A stretch of 64,000 nucleotides of DNA from JANXMY01 sp965246745 (lineage in GTDB: Bacteria > Armatimonadota > Armatimonadia > Armatimonadales > Capsulimonadaceae): NCBI GenBank assembly GCA_965246745.1, contig OZ251980.1, positions 806,001 through 870,000 on the forward strand, in the 5' to 3' direction. The notes below the pieces were generated by a model that was not told the origin of the DNA, did not search any database, and worked only from the letters and a program-made list of their open reading frames with translations. Both the position numbers and the translations under genes were made by a program. The first letter of the stretch is position 1; every line of letters begins with the position of its first letter. Below are positions 25,011-32,618 of the stretch, in pieces.

Positions 25011-25035
25011 GCGGCCTCCTCCTTACAACAAATAT

Positions 25036-25061
25036 GGAAGAAGGCTTGTATGCCTTCTTCC
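25036..25061 (-). terminator. Hairpin between the broken secreted gene and the TPR genes
   Basis: Perfect 10-bp stem GGAAGAAGGC with its complement and a 6-nt loop, 15 bp past the stop of the broken gene, followed on the minus strand by the T-rich ATATTTGTTG. Confidence 0.65.
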
Positions 25062-25075
25062 TTACCAAAAACAAA

Positions 25076-25357
25076 TCAGACTGAGCCATTCCACGAGAAT
25101 ACATACTCGTAGCCGCCGGTCCAGTTAATAAAGCCCGGCACCAGGCCGGCGTACCCATGCTGGTCGTAGCTGTCACCGATATAATCCTGATGCCATTTGT
25201 GTTGGTAGGCTTTCACATTGAATGTCAACGACGGTGGCCTGCACTTGCCGCTTTAAACCTGGGCGGAATGCGAAGCGAGAACGATCAGTCCCAGCAGTAT
25301 AGCCAAGATCAGCCTCAGCGAGACCAGCGGCAAGCGAGACCAGTGGGGCAGGGGCAA
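25076..25357 (-). pseudogene. Small secreted protein gene interrupted by an in-frame TAA
   Basis: Reading the minus strand, an AAGGAGA at 25359-25365 is followed by a frame coding for a signal peptide (LRLILAILLGLIVLASHSAQ), which stops at TAA 25253-25255. The same frame then continues for 58 codons with a protein-like sequence containing NVKAYQHKWHQDYIGDSYDQ and, after it, GYEYVFSWNGSV, to TGA at 25076-25078, followed by a hairpin terminator. The frame agreement on both sides of the stop suggests a nonsense mutation in a roughly 90-aa exported protein. No standard start codon sits at the right distance, so the 5' end is uncertain. Confidence 0.45.
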
Positions 25358-25548
25358 GTCTCCTTGCGACCACGAGTTGAAGTCACCAGGGAAGCGGCTG
25401 GCGTTGATTGCGTTGGGGACAGTATAAAGCACCAGGTAAAGTTTGTCAAGAGGGAAAACGGGGATATTTTTCGACTTTTTTGCTGTGTTCCGGCAGACGA
25501 GGCAGGCTTTGGAAGGCCGCGCGGCTGAGTGTGCGGCGGGTCGGTTCT

Positions 25549-25577
25549 TGACATTCGGGGCGCGGGCGGCCTATAAT
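25549..25577 (+). promoter_or_regulatory. Consensus sigma-70 promoter of the GT2 operon, leaderless
   Basis: TTGACA at 25549-25554, a 17-nt spacer and TATAAT at 25572-25577: a perfect consensus housekeeping promoter. The ATG at 25586 is 8 nt after the -10 box, so the transcript would begin within about two bases of the start codon. Confidence 0.85.
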
Positions 25578-25585
25578 GAAGCACG

Positions 25586-26344
25586 ATGTCCGTTTCCGTG
25601 ATTATCCCCGCCTACAACGAAGCGGTGCGCCTGCCGGCGACGCTTTCGGCCACGGCCGACTATTTTGCCGGGCGCGGGGAAGCATTTGAAGTGCTGGTGG
25701 TGGACGACGGCAGCACGGACGAGACGGCGGCGGCGGTTGGCGCGTTCGCCGCCGCCCGGCCCGAGCTGGCCGTGCAGTGCCTGAGCTACGGCGGCAACCG
25801 GGGCAAAGGCTATGCGGTCCGCTACGGCATGCTGCGGGCCGGCGGCGAGCGGCGCTTGTTCTGCGACGCCGACCTTGCGACCCCTGCCGAAGAATACGAA
25901 GTGGTGCTCCGGGCCATGACCGCCCAAAACGCCCCTATCGGGATCGGATCGCGGCCTCTGCGGGCGTCCCAGCTTTTGGTGCATCAGCCCTGGTACCGGG
26001 AGCAGCTCGGGCGCGGGTTCAACGCCGCCGTGCAGCTTCTCGCCGTGCCGGGGATCAAAGACACGCAATGCGGGTTCAAGATTTTCACCGCCGACGCCGC
26101 CGAAGCGGTTTTTTCGCGCTGCCGGGTGGACGGCTTCGCGTTTGACAGCGAAGCGCTGTTTATTGCCCGGCGGCTCGGGTTTCAAATCGCGGAAGTGCCG
26201 ATCTCCTGGTCGCACAAGGACGGCTCGAAAGTCAGCATGGTCCGCGACGGCCTGCGAATGCTGGCGGACTTGTCGCGCATTCGCTGGATGCACCGGCAGA
26301 TGAAGCGCCCGTCCCCGGCAGTTTCGGTTCATCCTAAGCTCTAA
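25586..26344 (+). CDS. Family 2 glycosyltransferase (dolichyl/polyprenyl-phosphate glucosyltransferase-like)
   Basis: 252 aa GT-A fold enzyme. SVIIPAYNEA at the N-terminus, VVDDGSTDET (38-47) for nucleotide binding, GNRGKGYAVRYGML, the metal-binding DXD in CDADLATP near 96-98, then the DTQCGFKIF acceptor region and VPISWSHKDGSKVS near the end, all as in Alg5/DPM-like enzymes that load a sugar on a lipid phosphate. No membrane helices. It heads a likely operon with a methyltransferase (14 bp downstream) and a metallophosphoesterase. Confidence 0.88.
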   Translation: MSVSVIIPAYNEAVRLPATLSATADYFAGRGEAFEVLVVDDGSTDETAAAVGAFAAARPELAVQCLSYGGNRGKGYAVRYGMLRAGGERRLFCDADLATPAEEYEVVLRAMTAQNAPIGIGSRPLRASQLLVHQPWYREQLGRGFNAAVQLLAVPGIKDTQCGFKIFTADAAEAVFSRCRVDGFAFDSEALFIARRLGFQIAEVPISWSHKDGSKVSMVRDGLRMLADLSRIRWMHRQMKRPSPAVSVHPKL

Positions 26345-26358
26345 GCCCGCCCCAAATT

Positions 26359-27144
26359 ATGAAGCATGAAGAATACGAGCGGATGTACCGCTTTGAGGAC
26401 CGCTACTGGTGGTTTGTCGCCCGCCGGCACTTGATTACGACGCTGATGGATAGGTTTTACGCCCGCGACGGGCAGGCCCGAATACTTGACATCGGCTGCG
26501 GCACCGGGGCGATGCTCGATGAGCTGAAGCCGTTCGGCCCAGTGGTGGGGGCCGACTTTTCCCCGGAAGCCTTGCAGTTCTGCGTTTCGCGCGGCGGTGC
26601 CCCTGCCGGCCTGGCCCGCGCGGATGTCCGCCGGCTGCCGTTTGCCGACGCGTCGTTCGATGTGGTCACGGCGATGGACATTATCGAGCATATTGATGAC
26701 GACAAAGCGGCTTCAAGCGAGATTTTCCGGGTCTTGACGCCCGGCGGCAGGCTGTTTGTCACCGTGCCCGCGTTTCCGTCGCTGTGGAGCGAGCATGACG
26801 AAGCCCTGCACCATTTCCGGCGGTACACCAAGCCCCGATTGAAAGACTTGTTTCAGCGGGTCGGCCTGCGGGTCCCGAAGATTTCCTACACTGTGACGAC
26901 TCTGTTTCCGCCGATCTGGGTCTACCGGCAGGTCAGCAACCTGCTGCCGAAAAAGCGTGCCGAAGGCGAAAAAAAGGCTAATCTGGTCAACTTTTCCGGG
27001 CCGGTCAACCGGGCGCTTCTCGCCCTGTCGCAGTGGGAAACGCGGCTGGTCGGCGCGGCCGGCCTGCCGTTCGGCGTCACGGTGGTCTGCATCGCCGAAA
27101 AGCCCGACGGGGCGTCAGGCATCAAGAAAGTCCCGCGCGTATGA
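26359..27144 (+). CDS. Class I SAM-dependent methyltransferase
   Basis: 261 aa. The SAM-binding motif I ILDIGCGTG is at 42-50, the acidic motif II ends in VGADFSPEAL, and FDVVTAMDIIEHIDDD and TPGGRLFVTVPA are the post-I and motif III regions. The opening YERMYRFEDRYWWFVARR is common to methyltransferases found next to polyprenyl-phosphate glycosyltransferases. The substrate is probably a saccharide or lipid-linked sugar, by context. Its stop overlaps the start of the phosphoesterase gene. Confidence 0.88.
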   Translation: MKHEEYERMYRFEDRYWWFVARRHLITTLMDRFYARDGQARILDIGCGTGAMLDELKPFGPVVGADFSPEALQFCVSRGGAPAGLARADVRRLPFADASFDVVTAMDIIEHIDDDKAASSEIFRVLTPGGRLFVTVPAFPSLWSEHDEALHHFRRYTKPRLKDLFQRVGLRVPKISYTVTTLFPPIWVYRQVSNLLPKKRAEGEKKANLVNFSGPVNRALLALSQWETRLVGAAGLPFGVTVVCIAEKPDGASGIKKVPRV

Positions 27145-28022
27145 GCCGCCGGATGCAGAAGATGCTCCTGGCCGCCGGGGCGGCCGGCCTCGGCCTGCTC
27201 GGCTACGCCGCCGGGATTGAGCCGTATCTGATTGAAACGGTTCACCTCGATCTCTACGCCCCGCGCCTGCCGGAAGCGTTCGACGGCTACCGCGTCATTC
27301 AAGTCTCCGACCTGCACATGCGCCAGATGGGCCGGCGCGAAAAGCGCTTGGAAACACTTCTGCGCTGCCTGCCGCCCGCCGATTTAGTCGCCGTCACCGG
27401 CGACATGGTGCATACCCCCGCCGGCATCGCGCCGTTTTTAGCGCTCGCTCAGGCGTTCCAATCTCAACACGGCGCGTATGCCGTGCTGGGCAACTCCGAG
27501 CACAAAAACGGCGTCCGCCCCTTCGCGCTGGCCCGGACACTGGCCGAGCACGGGATTACGCCTTTGATGAACTCCCATGTTTTGCTGTCGCGGGGCGGCT
27601 CGCAGATCGTGCTGGCCGGAGTAGACGACCCCGTCAACGACAAAGACGACCTCGCCGCCGCGCTCCAAAACGCCCCGGAAGGGCTGTTCACGCTGGCGCT
27701 GATGCATTCTCCCGACTCGGTCGCCGACGCCGTCACGCTGGGCGTGGACGTGGTGCTGTCCGGCCATACCCACGGCGGCCAGATTCGCCTGCCCTGGTAC
27801 GGGGCGCTGTACACCCATTCGCTGCTCGGGCGGCGCATGAGCGACGGCTACTACAGCCGCCGCCGCCTGCGCCGCGCCATCGGCATCCGTCCGGGCCGCA
27901 CCCAGCTTTACGTCACGCGCGGCATCGGCATCAGCGGCCTCGCCCTGCGCTTCCTGACCCGCCCCGAGCTGACCGTCATCACCCTCCGGCGCGGCCTGCC
28001 GCACCTTGTGCGAACGAAATAA
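27141..28022 (+). CDS. Metallophosphoesterase (YkuE/YaeI-like)
   Basis: 293 aa from the ATG at 27141, overlapping the methyltransferase stop by 4 bp. An N-terminal hydrophobic anchor (LLAAGAAGLGLLGYAAG) is followed by the calcineurin-like core: D57 and H59 in SDLH, D88 in TGDM, N118 in GNSEH (the usual GNHD has changed to GNSEH), ALMHSP and SGHTHGGQ. Related YaeI and YkuE proteins are membrane-linked phosphodiesterases that can act on lipid-linked substrates, in keeping with the GT2/methyltransferase context. The Asp missing from the GNHD motif is worth noting, though the metal ligand Asn is kept. Confidence 0.85.
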   Translation: MSRRMQKMLLAAGAAGLGLLGYAAGIEPYLIETVHLDLYAPRLPEAFDGYRVIQVSDLHMRQMGRREKRLETLLRCLPPADLVAVTGDMVHTPAGIAPFLALAQAFQSQHGAYAVLGNSEHKNGVRPFALARTLAEHGITPLMNSHVLLSRGGSQIVLAGVDDPVNDKDDLAAALQNAPEGLFTLALMHSPDSVADAVTLGVDVVLSGHTHGGQIRLPWYGALYTHSLLGRRMSDGYYSRRRLRRAIGIRPGRTQLYVTRGIGISGLALRFLTRPELTVITLRRGLPHLVRTK

Positions 28023-28187
28023 TTTTCCTGTTTTTAGTTTCCGCTTCCGGCTTTGCGTGAGGAGTATAAGGATAGGCAGTAACATCGCTGCATAAGCGCA
28101 AAAAAGCAAAAAATTGGATAGAATGTATGCTAGGCTGATTGTGGAGAATTATAGCCTACTTTGCTGCTACGCAAAAAAAGGAAAACC

Positions 28188-29318
28188 ATGACAAACATCA
28201 TCAACCGACCCGCCGCACTTGTGAAACAAGGGAACCTGAAGCTTTACACAACTTCACTCAAAGTAAGCGACCTTCTCAGCAAAAATTTCTATGACATTGA
28301 AAGACTTGATCCTGACGATGCTAACGATAAAGGCTTTCAGCGTGTCCTTAACAAGACAAGGTCCAAGCGTCTTGCATACTATATCCTTGACGGTCAAGCG
28401 ACGCATGATGCTTTTCTACCGACCAGTGTTTTTTTAGCAACAGATGGTGATGTCGAGTTTAACGCATCAACGAACACAATCAGTTTTGATGTAGATAAGG
28501 TTGGCCCGTTCAGCGTTGTTGACGGCCAGCACCGAATCGAAGGGTTGAAGCTCGCCGCAGAAAAGAATGCTGAAGTCCTTGACTTTGAGGTACCAGTTAA
28601 TATCGCCGTCAATCTCACGAAAATCGCGCAGATGTGCCATTTCTTGATTGTCAACACGACGCAGAAAAGCGTAGATAAATCAGTGGAGCAGCGCATATTC
28701 GCACGTCTTACGGAAGCAATATCAGTGGAAAAGGTACCAAGCCTACCGAAATGGATAAGTCGCATTGTTGAGAGCGGTGATGATGAAAAGGCTCTGAAGA
28801 TCGCCGACTATCTCAACGGCACCGTGGACTCTCCCTGGTACAACAAGATTGGAATGGCGAACCAAGATTCGAAGGGAACAACCGTCAATCAGAGCGCTTT
28901 TGTGAAAGCCCTGACCCAGTACATTTTTACCGCTAACAATCCAATTTCGGTGTTGCCAATCAGCAAGCAGCAGAACATCTTTCTTAACTACTGGAAAGCG
29001 CTTGCCGCCGTGCTGGATATCGGTAAAACAACAGTTCTCTACAAATCTATCGGCATAGACCTTTTCTCGCGTTTTTCTGTTCCTCTTTTTACGAAGCTGC
29101 AAAACAAGGGTGACTACACAGTCGGCACAATGGAAAATACGCTTCGAGAAGTTTTCGAGAATCTTGAGGAGGAGTTTGCTGGGTTAGGGCATCCAGATTG
29201 GTGGCTGAGCAGCACCGGAACAGCCGGGCAAATGAACTCGGCAGCCATTGGAAAAGCACAAAGCGCACTTACGACAGCATTACATAAAGTACAAACGGTG
29301 ACAGAACTATCGATATGA
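28188..29318 (+). CDS. DGQHR-domain protein (DndB/DpdB-like)
   Basis: 376 aa from the ATG at 28188 with AAAGGA before it. DGQHR is at 112-116 (FSVVDGQHRIEGL), the hallmark of the DGQHR/ParB-like family that includes DndB of the phosphorothioation system and DpdB of the 7-deazaguanine DNA system. Upstream there is FQRVLNKTRSKRLAYYI and downstream VPVNIAVNLTKIAQMCHFLIVN, also typical. The C-terminal 200 residues are helical. Composition is more AT-rich than the neighbours, suggesting transfer. It overlaps the GIY-YIG gene by 4 bp, so the two act together. No other dnd or dpd genes are nearby. Confidence 0.8.
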   Translation: MTNIINRPAALVKQGNLKLYTTSLKVSDLLSKNFYDIERLDPDDANDKGFQRVLNKTRSKRLAYYILDGQATHDAFLPTSVFLATDGDVEFNASTNTISFDVDKVGPFSVVDGQHRIEGLKLAAEKNAEVLDFEVPVNIAVNLTKIAQMCHFLIVNTTQKSVDKSVEQRIFARLTEAISVEKVPSLPKWISRIVESGDDEKALKIADYLNGTVDSPWYNKIGMANQDSKGTTVNQSAFVKALTQYIFTANNPISVLPISKQQNIFLNYWKALAAVLDIGKTTVLYKSIGIDLFSRFSVPLFTKLQNKGDYTVGTMENTLREVFENLEEEFAGLGHPDWWLSSTGTAGQMNSAAIGKAQSALTTALHKVQTVTELSI

Positions 29319-29656
29319 ACGTTGACAATCTCGTTCCTAAAACAGAACATCAGCTACAATTCAATCTCAGTTTTTGGAAATTTGTTCCAAAGTCTGCTGG
29401 CTGTTACGCGCTGACGACGTTTGAAGGCGAAATCCTATATTTGGGCCTCTCCAACAATCTTCACAGGCGATTTAGCGAACACAGAAACACTCACGAAAAA
29501 CGGCTGCCGACACGAAACGGGCTGGCGTTTTGGTTTTATTATTTACTTTGTGAACCAAAAGAACTTGGGCGTATAGAACGCACCTGGATAAATGAACATG
29601 TCACAAAACATGGCGTCCGCCCACTGTTGAACAAAATCAACTCACCCGTTCATTGA
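29315..29656 (+). CDS. Small GIY-YIG nuclease-like protein
   Basis: 113 aa. The GIY-YIG core is recognisable in variant form: GCY at 29-31 (first motif), YLG at 42-44 (second), an Arg in LHRRFSEH (50-56), the catalytic Glu88 in IERTWINEH and Asn106 in LLNKIN. That is nearly all of the domain, with no added DNA-binding module. Predicted to nick or cut DNA, perhaps directed by the overlapping DGQHR protein. AT-rich like its partner. Confidence 0.75.
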   Translation: MNVDNLVPKTEHQLQFNLSFWKFVPKSAGCYALTTFEGEILYLGLSNNLHRRFSEHRNTHEKRLPTRNGLAFWFYYLLCEPKELGRIERTWINEHVTKHGVRPLLNKINSPVH

Positions 29657-29685
29657 CGGCGACTAAGCCGTAAAAAGGAATTTTT

Positions 29686-30162
29686 ATGCTGCCCGAAAAA
29701 GTCTATCGTTATCTGTACCTTGATCTGGAATCCGCGCCGGGTGTGCTCGCCCGTCTGCTCGAACCCATCACCGACCCGAGCGTCTACGACTTCCGCCCCG
29801 ACCCCGCCCGCTTCACGCTCCGCGAAGTGCTGGCCCACATTGCCGATTGGGACGAAGTCTTTTTAGGCCGCCTGACCCAGACCCGCGACACCGACCACCC
29901 AATCTTACAGGGCATTGACGAGGGCCAGGTGGCCCGAGACCGCGACTACGCGCACCTTGACCCTGCCGTCAGCCTCGCCCGCCACAAAACCAACCGCGCC
30001 ACCCTCGTCGCGTTTCTGCGGACCCTCACCCCGGAGCAGTGGGAGCGGGTCGGCGAGCACACCGAGCTAGGCCCCATCACCCTCTCCGCCCAAGCAGTTT
30101 TGATCGCCATGCACGACGGCTATCACCGAGAGCAGATTTTGTCCCAGATCAGTGCCAAGTGA
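29686..30162 (+). CDS. DinB-like superfamily protein
   Basis: 158 aa, four-helix-bundle DinB/YfiT type. Putative metal-ligand histidines: H51 (LREVLAHIADWDEV) and a C-terminal pair in MHDGYHREQIL. An AAAAAGGAA site precedes the ATG. These proteins are thiol-dependent transferases or of unknown function. It is convergent with the 2H phosphoesterase gene (10 bp apart) and returns to the GC-rich composition of the host. Confidence 0.85.
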   Translation: MLPEKVYRYLYLDLESAPGVLARLLEPITDPSVYDFRPDPARFTLREVLAHIADWDEVFLGRLTQTRDTDHPILQGIDEGQVARDRDYAHLDPAVSLARHKTNRATLVAFLRTLTPEQWERVGEHTELGPITLSAQAVLIAMHDGYHREQILSQISAK

Positions 30163-30172
30163 CAGTATCGCT

Positions 30173-30949
30173 CTACTTAACGCTATCGCCTACCTTGAAG
30201 AAATGCGCCATGTCGGTAAACCCATAAAGGCTGATCGAGCGAAAACAAAGGCTTTGGTCCCGGACCTGTTCGCGCATGCTCTCCGACCAGGCTTCGATAC
30301 AGGGAGTGGCCTGCTGCGCCGCTTCCTGATTGGCAAAATAGCCGAGAGAGACATGCGGTGCATAGTGCTTTGCCGCGCTGAGGCCGGTCAGCGTGGCGAA
30401 CTCCGCTGACAAACGGCTTCGCCGCGCTGTCAGCTCCTGAAATTGTGCCTGCGATGCTTCAGACGGCATGAGCTTGGCGGCAAGAACAGAGTTGCCCCAT
30501 TTGACAAGCCGGTCAAAACAAAACGTGATCTCTAGCCGAGACGCGGCCAGCGGCGAAGCAAGCACCAAGTCAGTCAGCGCATTTTTTTCGGCCAGCGCCG
30601 ATGGCAGATGCTTAAGCTGCGCTTCCAGCAGTGTGCGATGCGGGGAAGCGACACCGGCGGCATTCGAGTCGTTGCCGCCATCCCAAACAGTGACATGGTA
30701 CGACGCGGGCGGCAGCGGGCAGAATAAACAAGAGCGAATCAGCATTTCCCGCCCGAGAGCGCCGACACCGGCGCTCAATGCACGATAAAAGCCGAGTTTA
30801 GTGTCTGTCTCCACCCGGTTATCCAGCATGAGCATTGCCCCTGATGGGACAAGGCTTTCGCCGGGATTGTCGAACAGCAGCGAATACCCGCGAAAGTCTG
30901 CCCAGCGCGGCTCGAAACCGGCGACTTTTTCGTTGGAAATGGTCAGCAT
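30173..30949 (-). CDS. 2H phosphoesterase superfamily protein
   Basis: 258 aa. Two H-x-(T/S) motifs typical of 2H phosphoesterases are well separated: SYHVTVWDG near residue 85 and APHVSLGYF near 197. Between them is a helical segment. Such enzymes hydrolyse 2',3'-cyclic phosphates or ligate RNA ends; the substrate here is unknown. No signal peptide. It ends convergently with the DinB-like gene. Just upstream lies a displaced fragment of ppk2. Confidence 0.75.
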   Translation of the reverse strand: MLTISNEKVAGFEPRWADFRGYSLLFDNPGESLVPSGAMLMLDNRVETDTKLGFYRALSAGVGALGREMLIRSCLFCPLPPASYHVTVWDGGNDSNAAGVASPHRTLLEAQLKHLPSALAEKNALTDLVLASPLAASRLEITFCFDRLVKWGNSVLAAKLMPSEASQAQFQELTARRSRLSAEFATLTGLSAAKHYAPHVSLGYFANQEAAQQATPCIEAWSESMREQVRDQSLCFRSISLYGFTDMAHFFKVGDSVK

Positions 30950-30951
30950 GG

Positions 30952-31005
30952 CTATTCCTTCGCCGGCTTCCCCTCGCGCATGGCGGCAAGCTCGGCTTTG
31001 AGGCG
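30952..31005 (-). pseudogene. Displaced 3' end of a ppk2 gene (about 16 codons)
   Basis: Minus-strand codons read LKAELAAMREGKPAKE then TAG. The tail of the intact ppk2 at 32619 reads KAELAAMREGK and then diverges. At DNA level 30971-31000 and 32653-32682 match in 29 of 30 bases. So this fragment is probably the original 3' end of the gene, separated by the accessory DNA between the two copies. Confidence 0.65.
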
Positions 31006-31278
31006 CAGGAGAAGATGACGGCGCAGTTTGTCTTGGACAATGCGTCGGTGCATCGCTCGAGGCTCGGGCTGGCCAAGCACCGGGAGTAGAAGCGAAAGGG
31101 CCTGCCCCTGGTATTCTTGCCGCCGCACTGCCCGCACCATAACGTGATCGAGTGCTTGGGGAAGCCTATCAAGTACCGCTGGCTGAACTGTGACGCCTAC
31201 AAAGACTTTGCGACGCTCTGCCAAAGCGTCACGGATATTTTGGCACAGGTCGGAACGAAATACCGATTTTTTGCATGA
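31001..31278 (+). mobile_element. IS630-family transposase remnant
   Basis: Plus-strand frame reading MTAQFVLDNASVHRS..., then an in-frame TAG (31087-31089), then LPLVFLPPHCPHHNVIECLGK, KPIKYRW and a C-terminal tail to TGA at 31276-31278. These are the second Asp (LDN-x-H) and the Glu (N-x-IE) parts of the DDE domain of IS630 transposases. The first half of the gene and both terminal inverted repeats are missing, so the element is dead. Confidence 0.8.
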
Positions 31279-31287
31279 CTATTCAGC

Positions 31288-31433
31288 ATGGCGACATGCG
31301 CCAGTGAGCCGCGAATATCCTGCTTAGACAAACGCTGATCGTAGCTCACCGAGGCGTTGAACTGCTCGACCGGCGGCGCGGTCTCCTCGGCGAATCGGCT
31401 GCCTCAGAGTTTGCTGTCGGCTGGTTGAGTCAT
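31288..31433 (-). pseudogene. argH: argH (argininosuccinate lyase) N-terminal fragment
   Basis: From the ATG at 31431-31433 the minus strand reads MTQPADSKL, then TGA in place of the expected Trp codon, then GSRFAEETAPPVEQFNASVS, then YDQRLSKQDIRGSLAHVAML, which is the conserved start of argininosuccinate lyase (KLWGGRF; FNASI-FD-RLYKQDIRGSIAHAKML). The homology ends after 49 codons where the IS630 relic begins. It is a clear truncated relic; about 400 residues are missing. Confidence 0.8.
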
Positions 31434-31444
31434 GTCGTTTCTTG

Positions 31445-31963
31445 TCATCTCAGGCCACGGTCGAGCCACTGCTCGTACCAGTCCAGAAACGTGACTCCAT
31501 ACGGCCTGATGCTGGCATCGCCAAATCCGTGATCGAACCAGATGGTGCCCGCTTCAGGCCCTCTGACCGCCAACAGGAAGACCTCACCGCAGCCGAAGTC
31601 GCAGATGGTGAGGCAATCGTTGTGCGTTGCCCCCGCCGCTTTCAGCCGCGCCTCGATCGTTTCATCTGTATCCTGGACGGACCACTCTATCTCCACCTCG
31701 GAAAGCCAGCGAGCTTCAAGACTGGGCAGGCTTTTAGAGAGGTTCCAGATTCCATAGTAAGGCCCCGCGCCGCTTCCTATCCTCACAAGGAAATCTATGT
31801 ATTCCTCCGGCCAGTTAAAGGCTTTCAGCTCGTTTGCCTGACCTTCTGAGATGTTGGCTGTCAGATACTGATGACTGTCTGAGCCGAACATACTCATTTT
31901 CCGGTCAATGTTTTTCAGTAAAGCCAGTTTGCGGGAGATTTCCTGAATTCGGTCCTGCGTCAT
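31445..31963 (-). CDS. SMI1/KNR4 (SUKH) family protein
   Basis: 172 aa. SUKH signature elements: WPEEYIDFLVRIGSGAGPYYG, then a region with GCGEVFLLAVRG and GTIWFDHG, and a C-terminal FLDWYEQWLDRGL helix. SUKH proteins are frequent immunity proteins against polymorphic toxins, and some are general adaptor proteins. Here no toxin gene is adjacent. It sits within the patchwork of IS630 and argH remnants, so it is probably part of transferred DNA. Confidence 0.75.
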   Translation of the reverse strand: MTQDRIQEISRKLALLKNIDRKMSMFGSDSHQYLTANISEGQANELKAFNWPEEYIDFLVRIGSGAGPYYGIWNLSKSLPSLEARWLSEVEIEWSVQDTDETIEARLKAAGATHNDCLTICDFGCGEVFLLAVRGPEAGTIWFDHGFGDASIRPYGVTFLDWYEQWLDRGLR

Positions 31964-31972
31964 AATTTCGTG

Positions 31973-32618
31973 TCAGGAGACAGTCTCGCCTTTAGCTGGC
32001 AGAGGAATGACACCCTGTCTGCCGAAAGCGTATTCTCCACCTTTCGTTTCGTTTTGTGGACAACCCTTTCGGGCACAGCAAGGCTGGCTGCAAGGCACTC
32101 GCTTTTGGTTGGTCACGGTTTTGTCGGCTGCTAAGTCGCTATTCATGGGTTGAGGAAACACAAGCCTTTTTTCCTCGTAAAATAGCGAAAAGGTTCTATT
32201 TTTCAGTCTTTGGACTGTTACAGAAATAGCCTCTGCGCGAGCGTTATAGCACGGACTACAAAAGCGGCAGGCTTGCCAGCCGCGTCAACTAGCCTGTTAT
32301 TCCCCTTCTTACCCGCGAGGGAAGGAGAGGAACAAGCTGTCCCCTTTGGGAGACAGTCGTTGACAAAATTCCCTTTATATACCCTTGGTCTCCAGCTTTT
32401 CGCGTCTCAAGAAGGCGTCGGTCGCAGGTTCCCTTGTACGGGAAAGCCCGGCCCAGCCTCGATCTTTTCAGCAAGTGTCTGCCCTCATCTTCTTTATCGG
32501 CTGCCCGGTCAGACCGTCTTCTGTCGTCGCCGCAGCCGCAATCACAAATCGGAACAAGCGTATTGCGCATGGCCCCCCGCAATCATGCGGTGGGCTATCC
32601 CGGTCCACCCCCACATGC
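31973..32618. other. Accessory intergenic stretch with no convincing gene
   Basis: A 62-codon minus-strand frame (31973-32161; Cys-rich SQPCCARKGCPQ) and a 97-codon minus-strand frame (32289-32582) lack ribosome binding sites and recognisable motifs. Small inverted repeats such as AGCTGTCCCCTTTGGGAGACAG are present. I take the region as non-coding or as decayed mobile DNA. Confidence 0.4.

Noticed and set aside
30835..31089. 84-codon plus-strand frame as an intact gene
   Set aside because: Only its last part is protein-like, and that is the IS630 DDE remnant interrupted by TAG; the first part is antisense to the 2H gene.
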